DNA of 64,000 nucleotides. Origin: Molossus alvarezi. Its lineage: Eukaryota; Chordata; Mammalia; Chiroptera; Molossidae. Positions 11,860 through 23,309 of the stretch are shown in pieces (the stretch's first letter is position 1; each line of letters begins with the position of its first letter). The translations under genes and the position numbers were made by a program. The notes under the pieces were generated by a model, which worked only from the letters and a program-made list of their open reading frames with translations, had not been told where the DNA came from and made no database searches. The stretch is from assembly GCA_037176705.1 (NCBI GenBank), contig CM073898.1, positions 20,701,501 to 20,765,500 of the forward strand, written 5' to 3'.

Positions 11860-12083
11860 ATATTTATTCTCACCTGAGGACATTTCTTTTTATTCGAGTA
11901 GGAGGGAACGAAGGAGGAATTAGAGAGAAACATCGTCGTGAGAGAGACACATCGAGTGGTTGCCACCCACATGACCCTAACCAGGGCCAGAGACAAACTG
12001 CATCTGAGGTACGTGCCCTTAGCAGGAACCAAACCCAGGAGTCACTGGTCCACAGGCCGACACTCTAACTGCTGAGCCAAACT
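11860..12083 (-). mobile_element. VES SINE type A, head-truncated
   Basis: Stops at ctgagccaaac, lacking the last ~10 head bases; flanked by ttgctctttctt at 11845 and 12083. Confidence 0.85.
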
Positions 12084-12189
12084 TGCTCTTTCTTTGACCA
12101 AGTTTGTATAGTTATATACGTAAGTTAAATGTGGTGTGGTATGGCTGCATTGTAATAAATGTGTTTTTGTAAGTTGAGAGGTTTTTTTT

Positions 12190-12413
12190 GTTGTTAATCC
12201 TCACCCTAGGATATTTTTCTATTGATTTTCTAGATAGAAGGGGGCGGGGGGGGGAGGTCTCGATGTGAGAGAGACACATCTATTGGTTGCTTCCTCTGAC
12301 AGGCGCTGGGATCAAAACTGCAACCCAGATATGTGCCCTTGACTGGGAATCAAAGCCCCGATCCTTCGGTATGCAGGCTGATGCTCTAACCTCTAAGCAT
12401 AACCGGCCAGGGC
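12190..12413 (-). mobile_element. VES SINE, diverged type A
   Basis: aatcctcaccctaggatat, a G-rich variable region, then a head ending aaccggccagggc; older variant. Confidence 0.82.
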
Positions 12414-12589
12414 AGTTGCGGACATTTTTAATTGTTAAGAGTCTATGCAGCTTTGTTGTTATTGCCATCTTGTTTATTGTAGCTTAATTTTTTAATAGTT
12501 TATGTGAATCCTGGCTTAGTATGGCCATTGTTGGATGTTAAGATAGGCTGCCAGATTACCTGTTTTTGTTGTTGTTTTTTGTTTTTCCT

Positions 12590-12735
12590 TTTCAAGTATT
12601 TATGAGCAGTCACTTCTCTCTAAGTTCATTATCTATGAAGTGCATAATTATAATACCTGCTTATGTGCCATTGTAAAGATTAAATGAGTTGATGTAAGTT
12701 CCATTCTTAGCACTGTGCCTCACATTGACTTTGGT
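12590..12735 (+). mobile_element. MIR remnant
   Basis: MIR core pattern: cacttctctctaagttcatt, tctatgaagtgcataattata, gtaaagattaaatgagttgat, then cttagcactgtgcc. Confidence 0.65.
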
Positions 12736-13556
12736 ATCATATTTCTTTTGGTTTCAATCCTAGTTTGACCACCGTCAGTTCTACAGAGGAACTTCTCTGA
12801 ACCATTATTTACTCAGTCACCTATAAACAGAATCATAGTATCTGTCCCTTTGGCTTGTTCATCCATTGAATGTATTAGTTTACTAAAACAGTGTCACTGG
12901 TAATCTACACTAAACATTTGCTATTATTGTAGCAGTTATCTTTCCCCTATATAACTTTCTAATAAAGGCCTGTTACAGTATTAATGCTGTTAGAGTTGGC
13001 TTCTACTTCTTGTTTTGTGCTGACCTATTTGATTAAGTTGTCAAATTGTTTTTATTTCAGCTTTTTAGAAGATGTTTTCCAGAAATACTTATTTCCATAA
13101 ATATTTAATAGGAAAGAGTTATTATATATATTTGAAGAACATTCAAAAATCAAAGAAATTTTTTAACTTGTTAGATTTACAGACCTTTAATGCTGATAAT
13201 GTTCATGGGTATACAGTATGTACACTATTTAACTGTGCATGGGACATGGCTCTCTCCACATCAGTGATTTGGGGAGCATATAGTACAATGCTTTATATAT
13301 TCCATGTGGACAAGACTCTCTGTCTAGGCTGTGCTTTAAAATGAGGAAGTAAGTGTTATCAGTCTTTTTAAATGATGTTCTTATAATTGAGGGGTTTATT
13401 TTGTTTTTTGTTTTGAGGGAGAGAAGAAGGTGCTGTTGCTTTTAAGAAATCTTAGTAAAGCAAATTTCGGTTTATTTCTTATGCACAAATTGTATGATAC
13501 AGTAAATCTCAATTTGTATTTTCATTTTAGTCATATTAAATGAAATTTCTTTGCTG

Positions 13557-14200
13557 AAAGTATTTTTTAAAATAAGTTTTTATTTTTCAATTTTAGTTGA
13601 CATACCATATTATATTAGTTTCAGGTGTATAACCCAGTGATTAGACAGTTATATAACTTAGTAAGTGATTACCCTTTTAAATCTAATACCCATCTGACAT
13701 CGTACATAGTTATTACAGTATTATTGACTATATTCCCTGTGCTGTACTTTACATCTCAAGATTATTCTGTAACTGCCGATTTGTTTTTAATCCCTTCATG
13801 TTTTTTACCCATTTCCCCAAAGCCCTTTTATTTTGTAACCCTCAGAATAGTTCTCTATATGTATGAGTCTGTTCCTATTCTGCTTGTTCATTTATTTTGT
13901 TTTTTTAGATTCCACATATAAGTGATATCATATGGCATTTGTCTTTCTCTGTCTGACTTATTTCACTTAGCATAATATCCTCCATGTAGTTACATTATAT
14001 TTTATGGCCGAGTCATATTCCACTGTATATATGCACCACTTCTTCATTTTTCATCTATTGATGAACACTCAGGCTGCTTCCATATCGAAGCTATTGTAAA
14101 TAATGCAGCATTGAACATATGGGTCCATATACCTTTTTGATTTAGTATTTTGGGTTTCTTTGGATAAATACCCAGAAGTGGAATTGCTGGGTCCTTTTTG
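13557..14200 (-). mobile_element. Older L1 3' end and ORF2 C-terminal remnant
   Basis: Antisense sequence with agttgacataccatattatat, gattccacatataagtgatatcat and the classic ccactgtatatatgcaccac, followed by atttgggtttctttgg-like ORF2 sequence. Mutated, from an older L1 subfamily than the copy at 62.9 kb. Open frames in it are fossil. Confidence 0.8.
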
Positions 14201-14485
14201 TGTTTTATTATAGACTATGCTGAAAATATTTTTAAACTTAAATGTATACTGACTAATTTTATTTGATTTAGAAGTCATTCCTGGATCCCTTAAACTTGAA
14301 TATTATTATTATCAATAGACTTTTACTATTAAGATTCCCTTATTTATAATCTATAGATTTCTATCTTTTAAAATGAAAACTAACAATAGTCTTAGTGTCA
14401 TAATATTATAGTACTTTGAATGTGTTTCCCTGTGAACATCGTCTTCATCCTGGTTTCCCCCCCCACCCCTCTTGTCTTATGCCAG

Positions 14486-14673
14486 TGAGTTCCTTCGGGG
14501 TTACTCCTGCAGTAGGTGGACTATCAACTGGGACAGTTGGGGAAGCTTCGACAGCCCTGAGTTCAGCAGCCCAGGTAGCTTTGCAGTCTCTCTCTCATGC
14601 AATGGCTTCAGCCGAGCAACAGCTACAGGTGCTGCAAGAGAAACAGCAGCAGCTTTTGAAGCTTCAGCAACAG
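14486..14673 (+). CDS. BIRC6: BIRC6 window exon 3, Gln-rich coiled coil
   Basis: Acceptor is tgtcttatgccag, preceded by a C-rich tract; donor is the weak GTTGGA after CAG. It encodes window residues 60-122, from MSSFGVTPAVGG through a long amphipathic helix rich in Gln, Leu and Ala ending LLKLQQQ. The heptad-like pattern predicts a coiled coil that continues into exon 4. Ends in phase 0. Confidence 0.92.
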
Positions 14674-15432
14674 GTTGGAGACTATTTGGCTCTTTGTTCA
14701 TGCTGTCTCTAAACTTCAAAAGCTGAAAAAGTACTGTAAAAATGACCATTATTTTCATAAAGGAAAAGTAGGTTGGCCATTTTCTACAAAAATTGAGGTA
14801 AAATCTTTGTGATATATTTAAATTAAAAAATTATATAAATACACGTTATTTGATGCGAATTTTAGGGGATATGATTAATAATATTTTTGTAATGTTTTAG
14901 TAAAATCCACTCCCACATATGTTTAAACATACTAATCAAACATTGTAGTTATCATTTACTATTTATATGGATTGAAGAACCTAAAATAACATTTTAAAGA
15001 CCAATTAAATTAATGTGATTTAAAATTTCGTAGTAATGACATATTTTAGAGATTTCATCGTGGTCTAAACACAACCTATGCAATTCCAGGTGACAAATTG
15101 TACCAGGTTAGGCAACATGTGAGAGTCCATTTCCTGTTAATATTTTGTTTTTAGGAGAACTTTGTTATTTAAATTTAATTCTGCTTTTCTATCTTGTATT
15201 TGAGAAAGTCCTAGTTCCCAAATACTATGGAAATTTTATATCAAATATTTAATCAAGTGTATAGATCAAAGAAATACCCCATTTGTGTTGTCCACTTTCT
15301 GTGTAATTTCATTTTTATTTAACTAGGATCCAGTTGTTCATGTTTATCTTCATAATATATATACCCTTGTAGTATTCCCCAGTTCAGGTAGGCAGAGTTA
15401 GTCTATATTTTTTGCTTTTGCTTCTTTTACAG
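14674..15432. other. Intron between exons 3 and 4, repeat-free
   Basis: About 760 bp AT-rich sequence with no recognisable insertion, unlike most introns here. Confidence 0.6.
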
Positions 15433-15774
15433 AAAGCAAAACTGGAAGCCAAGTTACATCAGACAACAGCTGCAGCAGCTGCAGCAGCATCAGCAGCATC
15501 TGCAACATCGGCAGCATCAGCAGTAGGTCCTGTTCACAACTCTGTGCCTTCCAACCCTGTGGCGGCCCCTGGATTCTTCATTCATCCATCTGATGTTATT
15601 CCACCCACTCCAAAAACCACACCACTTTTTATGACTCCACCACTCACACCACCCAATGAAGCAGTTTCCGTTGTGATCAATGCCGAACTTGCACAGCTTT
15701 TCCCAGGCTCAGTTATTGATCCTCCAACAGTGAATCTTGCTGCACACAACAAAAATTCCAACAAATCCAGAATG
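15433..15774 (+). CDS. BIRC6: BIRC6 window exon 4, coiled-coil end and Ala/Ser/Pro linker
   Basis: Acceptor is gcttcttttacag; donor is GTAAAT after ATG. Length is 114 codons, phase 0 to 0. It starts KAKLEAKLHQTT (end of the coiled coil), runs into an 18-codon Ala/Ser/Thr tract (15469-15522), then a Pro/Thr-rich segment with TPKTTPLFMTPPLTPPNE and a short hydrophobic helix. The TPP motifs are plausible proline-directed kinase sites, which is inference. The Ala/Ser tract looks longer than I recall for the human protein. Confidence 0.93.
15469..15522 (+). repeat. BIRC6: In-frame Ala/Ser codon repeat in exon 4
   Basis: Eighteen codons made almost entirely of GCA/GCT and TCA/TCT/TCG with one ACA, encoding Ala, Ser and a single Thr. 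It derives from a GCAGCAKCA-type microsatellite and is likely length-variable. Confidence 0.9.
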
Positions 15775-16011
15775 GTAAATTATTATATTTTAAATACGTG
15801 TTTGTTTAGACATTTAAAAATAAATTGAAATATATGGTAACTTTAGAAGGCCAAATTTTATTTTACCAATTTGACGTAGCAAATTTGATAATTCTTATAA
15901 AATATTATAGAGTGTACATTAGGCAATGAAACTTGTTCTTTTGATATTATGGTTACTAGTTTTTCTAGAGCAAGAGTAATTTCAATATAGTTATACTTTT
16001 TTCTTTTGTAG

Positions 16012-16111
16012 AATCCGCTTGGTTCTGGTCTAGCCCTTGCAATTTCTCATGCTTCACATTTCCTTCAGCCTCCACCTCACCAGTCCATTATTATAGAGCG
16101 CATGCATTCAG
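16012..16111 (+). CDS. BIRC6: BIRC6 window exon 5
   Basis: Acceptor is ttcttttgtag; donor is GTAATC. The exon begins NPLGSGLALAISHASHFLQP and ends IIIERMHS plus one Gly base, in phase 1. It is a His/Pro-containing linker leading into the beta-sandwich of the next exon. The intron before it is only 237 nt, with no recognisable insertion. Confidence 0.92.
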
Positions 16112-16828
16112 GTAATCTTTGTCTTTCTTAAAATATTTTTCTTGCCTAGTCTGTTGGCTTTTTGGAGACTTAATATTTTGTAGTTTGATTTTTCTTTGCA
16201 AATACATTTGCTCTTGGGTAAGTAAACTTTATTAGAGGCTCAAGATATGTGCTCACCAAGTTGAAGGGAAGAATGCTGCAGAATACGTTCACTAGTTCTG
16301 TCCAAACAATGGATTTGATCTATATATGAATCTTGCCTGTTGAACTATGGTTAACATAAATATTTACCTCTAATGTAGGTGCTCAGATACCATGTCAGTA
16401 AAAATTACACTTAAAGAAGTAGTATTCCTAAGACTAGCATTCTGGTATTGGAACCATTTTTTGAGGGTAGCAGACAGAATTACTGCTAATCATAATGACT
16501 GAGTAGGATCAATAACACTTCATAGTCTCTGGATTTAGAAATTTTACCTACACTTGTACTACCCTGCTTATATGCTAGAGACCTGTGATCTGGATAGGTA
16601 TTTTCAATTAGAGTATGTTTACTAATAAGCTATATGCAAATTTTACCTTATAATCATACCAATTCTTTGTTGAGCTTGAGCAGAAGTGGAATTCAGCAAA
16701 ATCCTTAGGCATGTTTTATAGGAGGAAGTACATGAATGTAGTGCATACTGTATCACTTTTCATTATATAAACAGTTCAACCATACTTGCTTTATTGCAAT
16801 GGGCTGTTTCCTTTTGGAAGAAGAGAGT

Positions 16829-17076
16829 TTTTTTTAATCCTCACCTGAGGACATTTTTGCATTTATCTTCAGATATAGCAGGAGGGAGAGAGGGCGAAAG
16901 AGAGAGAGAGAGAAACATTGATGTGAAAGACACACATCGAGTGGTTGCCACCCACACCACCCCTATCGGGGCCAGGGACAAACTAAAACCGAGGTACGTG
17001 CCCTTAGCAGGAACCGAACCCAGGACTCTCCAGTCCGTGAGCCGACACTCTAACCACTGAGCAAAACTGCCACGGT
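16829..17076 (-). mobile_element. VES SINE type A
   Basis: Antisense copy with head end altered (actgccacgg); duplication ggaagaagag at 16816 and 17079. Confidence 0.9.
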
Positions 17077-17106
17077 GGGAAGAAGAGTTTTAAAATACCA
17101 AAAGTC

Positions 17107-17523
17107 TTTTGCCGTGCCAGTGGTGCTCTCACAAGCATGGTGAACATTCCTAAAACCCGCTGGATTTTCTGTAAGAAGTGTGGCAAGCGTCAACCCCACA
17201 GAGTAACATAATACAAAAGGGCAAGGATTCTCTGTATGTGCAGGGAAAGCTGCATTATGACAGGAAAAAGAGTGGCTGTGGTGGGCAGACTAAGCTGATT
17301 TTCCTCAAAAATGCTAAAACTACAAAGAAGATTGTGCTGAGGCTTGAATATGTTGAACCCAGCTGCAGATCTAAGAGACTGCTGGCTGTTAAGAGATGCA
17401 AGCACTTTGAATTGGGCGGAGATAAAAAGAGAAAGGGCCAAGTGATCCAGTTCTAAGCTTCATATTTTTTTTTTTTTATGTGGCAATAAAATCTCGAGGA
17501 TATGTTCACTTCAAAAAAAAAGG
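17107..17523 (+). pseudogene. RPL36A: Processed pseudogene of ribosomal protein L36a
   Basis: An intronless copy of the 60S ribosomal protein L36a mRNA (eL42 family). It includes a 5' UTR, ATG at 17137, the start MVNIPKTR, the Cys-containing ribbon CKKCGK, and an intact C-terminus [14 protein letters not shown] with stop TAA at 17454. A 3' UTR with AATAAA near 17486 and an A run at 17513-17521 follow. It is broken by an in-frame TAA at 17209 (a Gln codon in the parent) and a 1-nt deletion near 17215. A 7-bp duplication aaaagtc (17100-17106, 17524-17530) may be its target site. RPL36AL is an equally possible parent. Confidence 0.9.
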
Positions 17524-18968
17524 AAAAGTCAAAATGGTGTTTTCTGCCCAACTAATCATTCGTTGGTAACAATATTGCTGTGTATAACATTTTAACTGTA
17601 GTTAGTTGTTGTGCAGTCTTATGAAAGGTGGGCAGTTAAGTTTAAGCTGTGATTTGCTTTTTTAATCTATGAAATTGACTATAGCACATAAACTTTCTAA
17701 GGAGGAGAATTATGTTTTTTGTGGTTTAGTAGTTTTTCTTTTTAGGAATGTATTGGTAACTGCTGTTTTCTTTTAAACTCGCTCCATTGAGAATTGTTGT
17801 AGTGCTAGTTTATTTAGTTGGGTTCCTTTACTGTAAAATGTAGATGGTACAGTTACTAGCTGTCCTTCACTCCAGCCCAATAAAATAGAAAAAGAAGTGA
17901 ATTTTTATTAATGACTCTGCTTAGTGTTGTACAATTGATCTTAACCCTGAAGTGTTTGAGATGAGGGATGCAAATCTTTTCTTTCTTTCATTCCTCTCAG
18001 ATCATTCTTGCCTTTCCTCAATGTAAGCATCTCATGCTGGGTATGATTCTAGTACTTGCACAAAAAACACATACTACTGCCCAGCTGGTGTGGCTCAGTG
18101 TTTGAGCATTGAGCAAGACGTCGCCAGTTCGATTCCTGGTCAGGGCACATGCCCAAGTTGCGGGCCTGATCCCCGGTAGGGGGTGTACAGGAGGCAGCCA
18201 ATCGATGTTCTGTCTCTCTTTCTTCCTCTCCCTTCCCCTCTCTCTAAAATCAATAAAGAAAAAATATTTAAAAACAAAATATATACTACTTCTTTAGTAT
18301 GGCCCTTAATATTTAAGTAAGCCATCTACTTCATATGGTACTGAGCTGAAAACCAGTAATGTGTCAGTACTGGGGGAAATTGCTATTTAAGATGAGCTGT
18401 ATCTTTTTCCATTAGAGAGCCTTCCTAAAGGATTTTTTTCATGGTAGTAATGACTATTTACTAATAGTAATGTTATTTCAGCATAATAGTTTTACCTTGC
18501 AATTTTAACTCCAATTTAAGATGTAACTTCATAAGAAGTGAAATAAGGCTTAAGAACATGAAAATCAAGTATTACAATTTGATATTAATGCATCTAGTTG
18601 TGAAATTAAAAATAAAAAAAGATGACCAAATGGCCGAAAAAAGAGTAGATAGGTACTTTTTAGAATTGATCTATATACTATTTTTTATTTAATGTTTTAT
18701 GTAATATTTTAAACTAAATTTTTATGTATAGCTGATTGTCATTATAGTAACAGGCTTACTATTGTAAATTTTTTACTTAAGTCTTCAGGTTCAAACTAAC
18801 AATAGATTGAGGTTTTAGATATATTTTGAATGAAAATTACTTATTAACTTTTCTTTTCATTTGTTGTAGTTTAGTAAGTTAATTACATTTTTTAAGAAAT
18901 GTTTCTGAGTATATCTTTTGCTTAATTGATGTATGGTATTGTTGGTTAACTACTACTCTCTCTCATAG
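17524..18968. other. Intron remainder before exon 6
   Basis: Apart from the sense type B SINE (18079-18280) nothing is recognised; AT-rich. Confidence 0.55.
18079..18280 (+). mobile_element. VES SINE type B, sense
   Basis: Head gcccagctggtgtggctcag, tail ctaaaatcaataaag; atactact flanks at 18071 and near 18284. Confidence 0.88.
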
Positions 18969-19183
18969 GAGCAAGGAGGTTTGTGACCTTAGATTTTGGC
19001 AGACCTATCCTGTTGACGGATGTATTGATTCCCACTTGTGGAGACTTGGCCTCCTTGTCAATTGACATTTGGACGTTAGGAGAAGAGGTGGATGGAAGGC
19101 GATTGGTAGTGGCAACTGATATAAGTACCCATTCACTAATTCTTCACGACTTGATACCACCTCCTGTGTGCAGATTCATGAAG
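18969..19183 (+). CDS. BIRC6: BIRC6 window exon 6, beta-sandwich N-terminal half
   Basis: Acceptor is ctctctctcatag; donor is GTAAAG after AAG. It encodes window residues 270-341, starting GARRFVTLDFGRPILLTDVL. The FVTLDFG and LIPPPVCRFMK strands, with alternating hydrophobics, look like a discoidin (F5/8C) or carbohydrate-binding-module jelly roll, as reported for BIRC6 structures. Ligand binding cannot be judged from sequence. Ends in phase 0. Confidence 0.93.
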
Positions 19184-19356
19184 GTAAAGAACTTCAGGAA
19201 AGTGAATTAATTGATAAGCTTTCCATCTTTCTGACAAGTTTTGAAAAATATTCAGACATATAATTTAAAAGTATAACTATATCAAATTTTTAAATACATT
19301 ACTCAGATTTTTATTGTTGAAGGTGGGTGTGTATGTATGTTTATTTTTCATTTCAG

Positions 19357-19565
19357 ATCACTGTCATTGGACGTTATGGAAGTACAAATGCCAGAGCCAA
19401 AATCCCATTGGGATTTTATTATGGGCATACCTACATCTTGCCTTGGGAGAGTGAACTGAAATTAATGCATGATCCTCTCAGGGGAGAAGGAGAATCTGCA
19501 AATCAACCAGAAATTGACCAACATTTAGCAATGATGGTTGCTTTACAGGAGGATATACAGTGCAG
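19357..19565 (+). CDS. BIRC6: BIRC6 window exon 7, beta-sandwich C-terminal half
   Basis: Acceptor is cattttcatttcag; donor is the weak GTTGGT. It reads ITVIGRYGSTNARAKIPLGF, then GHTYILPW, closing the jelly-roll domain, followed by a charged helix ending ALQEDIQC and two bases of Arg. The intron upstream is very short (173 nt). Ends in phase 2. Confidence 0.93.
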
Positions 19566-19856
19566 GTTGGTATAATTGCAGAATATATAAATCTTATTGA
19601 AACCCTATATTTTGTATAATGTCAAGTAATGTCTTTTCATAAGTGTATAGCAAAGAGCAGAAGGAAGTAGGATACTAGCATGTTACAGTAATGTTTAATG
19701 CATTAATGTACTGTGATTAAATAATTGTTTCACTCTTTAGTACTTAGTAATTGATTAATTCCTTTTTTTTTTTAATAATTGCTTTTTTGTAACTCTTTTA
19801 CTTATTTATTGTTTTGGTTAATCTTCACCCGAGGATATTTTTTCGTTGATTGTTGT

Positions 19857-20087
19857 TTTTTTTTAATCCTCACCTGAGGACATTTTTCGATATTTTATTC
19901 AGATAGAGTGGGAGGGAGAGAAAGAGAGAGAAACATTGACGTGAAAGGGAAACATTGAGTGGTTGCCACCCACATGACCCAACCAGGGCTGGGGACAAAC
20001 TGCAACCAAGGTACGGGCCCTCAGAGGGAACCGAACCCGGGTCTCTCCAGACCACAGGCCAATGCTCTGAGCCAAACTGGCCAGGGC
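19857..20087 (-). mobile_element. VES SINE type A, nested
   Basis: Antisense, T tail and atcctcacctgagg to ggccagggc, inserted in the tail hairpin region of the older copy. Confidence 0.9.
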
Positions 20088-20176
20088 GATTTTTTTTTTT
20101 TAATTTATTTTTTATAAGATAGAGTGGAAGGAAGGGAGGAGAGAGAGGAACATCGATGTTAAGAGATATATATTGG

Positions 20177-20444
20177 CTCTGGCCAGTTTTGCTCAGTGGT
20201 TAGAGCGTTGGCCCGAGGTCCAGTGAGATACCCGAGTTTGGTTTCCGCCAAGGGCACGTACCTCAGTTGCAGTTTGTTCCCAGCCCTGGTTGGGGTTGTG
20301 CGGGAGGCAGCCACCGGATGTGTCCCTTTCACATCGATGTTTCTCTCTCTTTCTCTCTCTCTCTCTTCCTCTCTCTCCCTCCCACTCTATCTGAACAAAA
20401 ATAAAAAAAATGTCCTCGGGTGAGGATCAAAAACAAAAACAAAA
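20177..20444 (+). mobile_element. VES SINE type A, sense, nested
   Basis: Starts ctctggccagttttgctcag, ends gggtgaggatcaaaaacaaa; the older copy's gagata(t/c) repeats on both sides. Confidence 0.9.
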
Positions 20445-20678
20445 AGAGATACACATTGATTGAATTTCTCCCACATGACCCTGACTGGGGCGGGGGATCA
20501 AACCTGCAACCTACATACATGCTGTAAGTGCTGAGCCAAACCAGCCAGGGCTTGATTAATTCTTTTTAATGATTGTGTGTTAATATGTTTTAGAAATTTA
20601 ATTTTTATTGTATATTCATACATGTACATTAAAGAGCATTGCAGAAATGATTTTATTGATTTATTTTTTTACTTATAG

Positions 20679-21025
20679 GTATAACTTAGCTTGCCATCGA
20701 CTGGAAACTCTCTTGCAAAGTATTGATCTTCCTCCTCTCAACAGTGCTAACAATGCACAGTACTTCTTGCGAAAGCCCGACAAGGCAGTCGAGGAAGACA
20801 GTAGAGTGTTTTCCTCCTATCAGGATTGTATTCAGCTACAGCTTCAGCTAAATTTGGCTCATAATGCTGTGCAGAGGCTGAGAGTAGCCCTTGGTGCAAG
20901 TAGGAAGATGTTGATTGAAACATCAGATCCAAGAGATTTAATTCAGACATCTTCCACAGAACAGTTACGTACTATCATCAGATATTTATTGGACACTTTG
21001 CTCAGCCTTCTTCACTCTTCTAATG
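20679..21025 (+). CDS. BIRC6: BIRC6 window exon 8, helical scaffold
   Basis: Acceptor is tttacttatag; donor is GTTTGT after AATG. It encodes window residues 411-526: YNLACHRLETLLQSIDLPPL, then SYQDCIQLQLQLNLAHNAVQ and a C-terminal helix ending LLSLLHSSN. It is predominantly alpha-helical, consistent with the ARM/HEAT-like scaffold of BIRC6. Ends in phase 1. The upstream intron contains a doubly nested SINE. Confidence 0.94.
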
Positions 21026-21641
21026 GTTTGTATTTGACTTAAATATTTTGAAGACAGAATATTTGATGTGATCTTGTTGAATATTTTGTTGTCTTACTAT
21101 TTCCTGGGTAGTGTTCATTTTGATATCATTTCTAATGTGGATGAAATCTGTTCCTTAGGTTAACTCATTTTTTCTCTGTACTTGTATTTGTTTTTCGTAG
21201 AAGAGTTTTTTGATAATTTTTTTTCTTGAGTTTCTGCCATTGATGTACCACATCATTGTGTTACTGGCAAAATAATAAATATTGTTTAAATGTGCAACAG
21301 TGAAAACTTAATAATTTTGCTAATCTATTATAGAGCTGTCATTTTCTCTCTAGGAGCTTAATATGATTATTACTGATGCATGTACAAACACACATACACA
21401 ACCATCTGATATACCCAAATCCACATACAAGAAATATAATGGATTTAAGTGCCAACTCTTTCCTTCCTCAAGTATTTAGGAGTTGAAATCCTACATACAA
21501 GAAATCAAACAAATAAATAGCAAAATAAAAATAATTGTGTATTGATTGCTGGTAAAGAAGAAAACATCTCTAGGCATGCTGATTTTGATATTACAGCATA
21601 TACTTAAATAGAAAATTCTACTGTTTTCTTTCTTGTAATAG

Positions 21642-21861
21642 GACACTCTGTTCCTGCAGTTTTGCAGAGCACATTTCATGCCCAGGCCTGTGAAGAGCTT
21701 TTTAAACATTTGTGCATCAGTGGAACCCCAAAGATACGTTTACATACTGGTCTTCTACTTGTTCAACTCTGTGGTGGTGAAAGATGGTGGGGTCAGTTTC
21801 TCTCTAATGTTCTTCAGGAATTATACAATTCAGAACAACTTCTCATCTTTCCACAGGATAG
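21642..21861 (+). CDS. BIRC6: BIRC6 window exon 9, helical scaffold
   Basis: Acceptor is ttcttgtaatag; donor is GTATGT. It reads HSVPAVLQSTFHAQACEELF, then the conserved GGERWWGQFLSNVLQ and LLIFPQD plus two bases of Arg. The pattern of amphipathic helices continues the armadillo-like scaffold. Ends in phase 2 and joins exon 10 through a split Arg codon. Confidence 0.94.
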
Positions 21862-22351
21862 GTATGTCAGACTTACTTGTTATTAATAATTTATACTTCT
21901 CACAGACTGTGTTCAGATTTTGAAATCTTACATATATGGATACTGAGTAGAAAAATGAAGCATGTATATTCTGAGTTTAGGGAATGCCCCGTGAATAGCA
22001 TGTTGAAGAAGATTACACATATATAACTAGACTATGTTCTTTAATTTCCTAATTGAATCTGTGGACTTGATAGATCTGTGTTTACAAGTATTTCCTATCA
22101 AATCATGTTATTTTATGTGTTTAATGTATGTTTTTTGAGGCTATGCTACAGTTCTCTTTACCTAATTTCCTTCGGTTAAAATTAGAAAATACAACTAGTA
22201 GCTTGAAAAAGCTAATTTTAACATCATACCTACAATCAGCTTGCTACGAACCAACTATTACATCATTATTAAATTTCATTGTAAATTTTTTTTTTACATG
22301 AACAATTAAATTGAATCATAATGGCATTTTGTTTATATCTTCTTTTTATAG

Positions 22352-22485
22352 GGTCTTCATGTTACTTTCCTGCATTGGGCAAAGATCACTTAGTAATAGT
22401 GGAGTATTAGAAAGCTTACTTAATCTTTTGGATAATTTATTGTCACCTCTTCAGCCACAGTTACCCATGCATCGGAGGACAGAAG
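22352..22485 (+). CDS. BIRC6: BIRC6 window exon 10, helical scaffold
   Basis: Acceptor is atcttctttttatag; donor is GTATTA. It encodes VFMLLSCIGQRSLSNSGVLE and LLNLLDNLLSPLQPQLPMHR, ending RRTE plus one Gly base, in phase 1. Leu-rich helical repeat sequence. The following 3.9 kb intron holds a HAL1-like element. Confidence 0.94.
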
Positions 22486-22574
22486 GTATTATTTAAAGAG
22501 TTACCTTTATTAGAAACATAAAATTTCTGTAAATATTGCTTGATAAATAGGCTAGTCTGAAATAAATTTTTTTC

Positions 22575-22790
22575 TTTTAATTTTTTTTCTTCATTAATGT
22601 TAGAGAGAGGAAGGGAGAGGGAGAGAGAGACAAACATCGATGAAAGAGGACATCGACTGGCAGCCTCCTGCATGCCCCCAACTGGGGATTTGGCCCACAA
22701 CCTGGGCATATGCCCTGACTGGGAATTGGACTGGTGACCGCTTGGTGCATGGGTTGATGCCCACCCATTGAGTCACACCAGATGCTGGGC
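22575..22790 (-). mobile_element. VES SINE type B
   Basis: Antisense copy, gttagagagaggaagggaga to a damaged head (cacaccagatgctgggc). Confidence 0.87.
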
Positions 22791-22817
22791 TATTTTTAAA
22801 TATTCATTGCTGCACAT

Positions 22818-23063
22818 TTTTTTTTTTTTTTTCATCCTCACCCGAGGACACCTTTTCTATTTTTTGTTCAGATAGAGTGGGAGGGAGGGAGAGAGAGAGA
22901 AACATCGACGTGAAAGGGACACATCGAGTGCTTGCCACCCACATGACCCAACCAGGGCCGGGGACAAACTGCAACTGAGGTACATGATCTTAGCGGGAAC
23001 GGAACCTGGGTCTCTCAGGACCTCAGGCCAAAGCTCTAATCGCTGAGCCAAACCGGCCAGGGC
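22818..23063 (-). mobile_element. VES SINE type A
   Basis: Full antisense copy; cattgct(g/a)cacatttt at 22804 and 23064. It stands just beside the HAL1-like element. Confidence 0.92.
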
Positions 23064-23309
23064 CATTGCTACACATTTTGTTACAATTTTTTTTTTTTAA
23101 TCTTTATTGTTGGATGTAAAATGTATTACAGATGTTCCACATTTTTCCCCCATTGACCCCCTCCTCCCCACTCCCTACCCCCTCCCACCTTTTCCAACAC
23201 TATTATCTGTGTCCATTGGTTATGCATATAAGTTCTTTGGTTTATTTCTTCCCACCCCCCCAACCCCTTTCCCTTTGAGGTTTGTCAGTCTAGCAATGAA
23301 TTTGTGCTT

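Larger units (their letters stand above)
19763..20551 (-). mobile_element. Old VES SINE with extended tail, split by two younger SINEs
   Basis: Duplication ttgattaatt at 19751 and 20552. The T tail (19763) is followed by ~45 unrelated bases before ttaatcttcacccgagg (19817). The body resumes at 20088-20176 and 20445-20551 around nested copies at 19857 and 20177. Confidence 0.8.

Noticed and set aside
13625..13921. 98-codon open frame
   Set aside because: Lies in an old antisense L1 3' region; not conserved coding.
17178..17456. 92-codon ribosomal L36a-like open frame as a functional gene
   Set aside because: Upstream part is out of frame with an in-frame stop, and an A tail follows: processed pseudogene.
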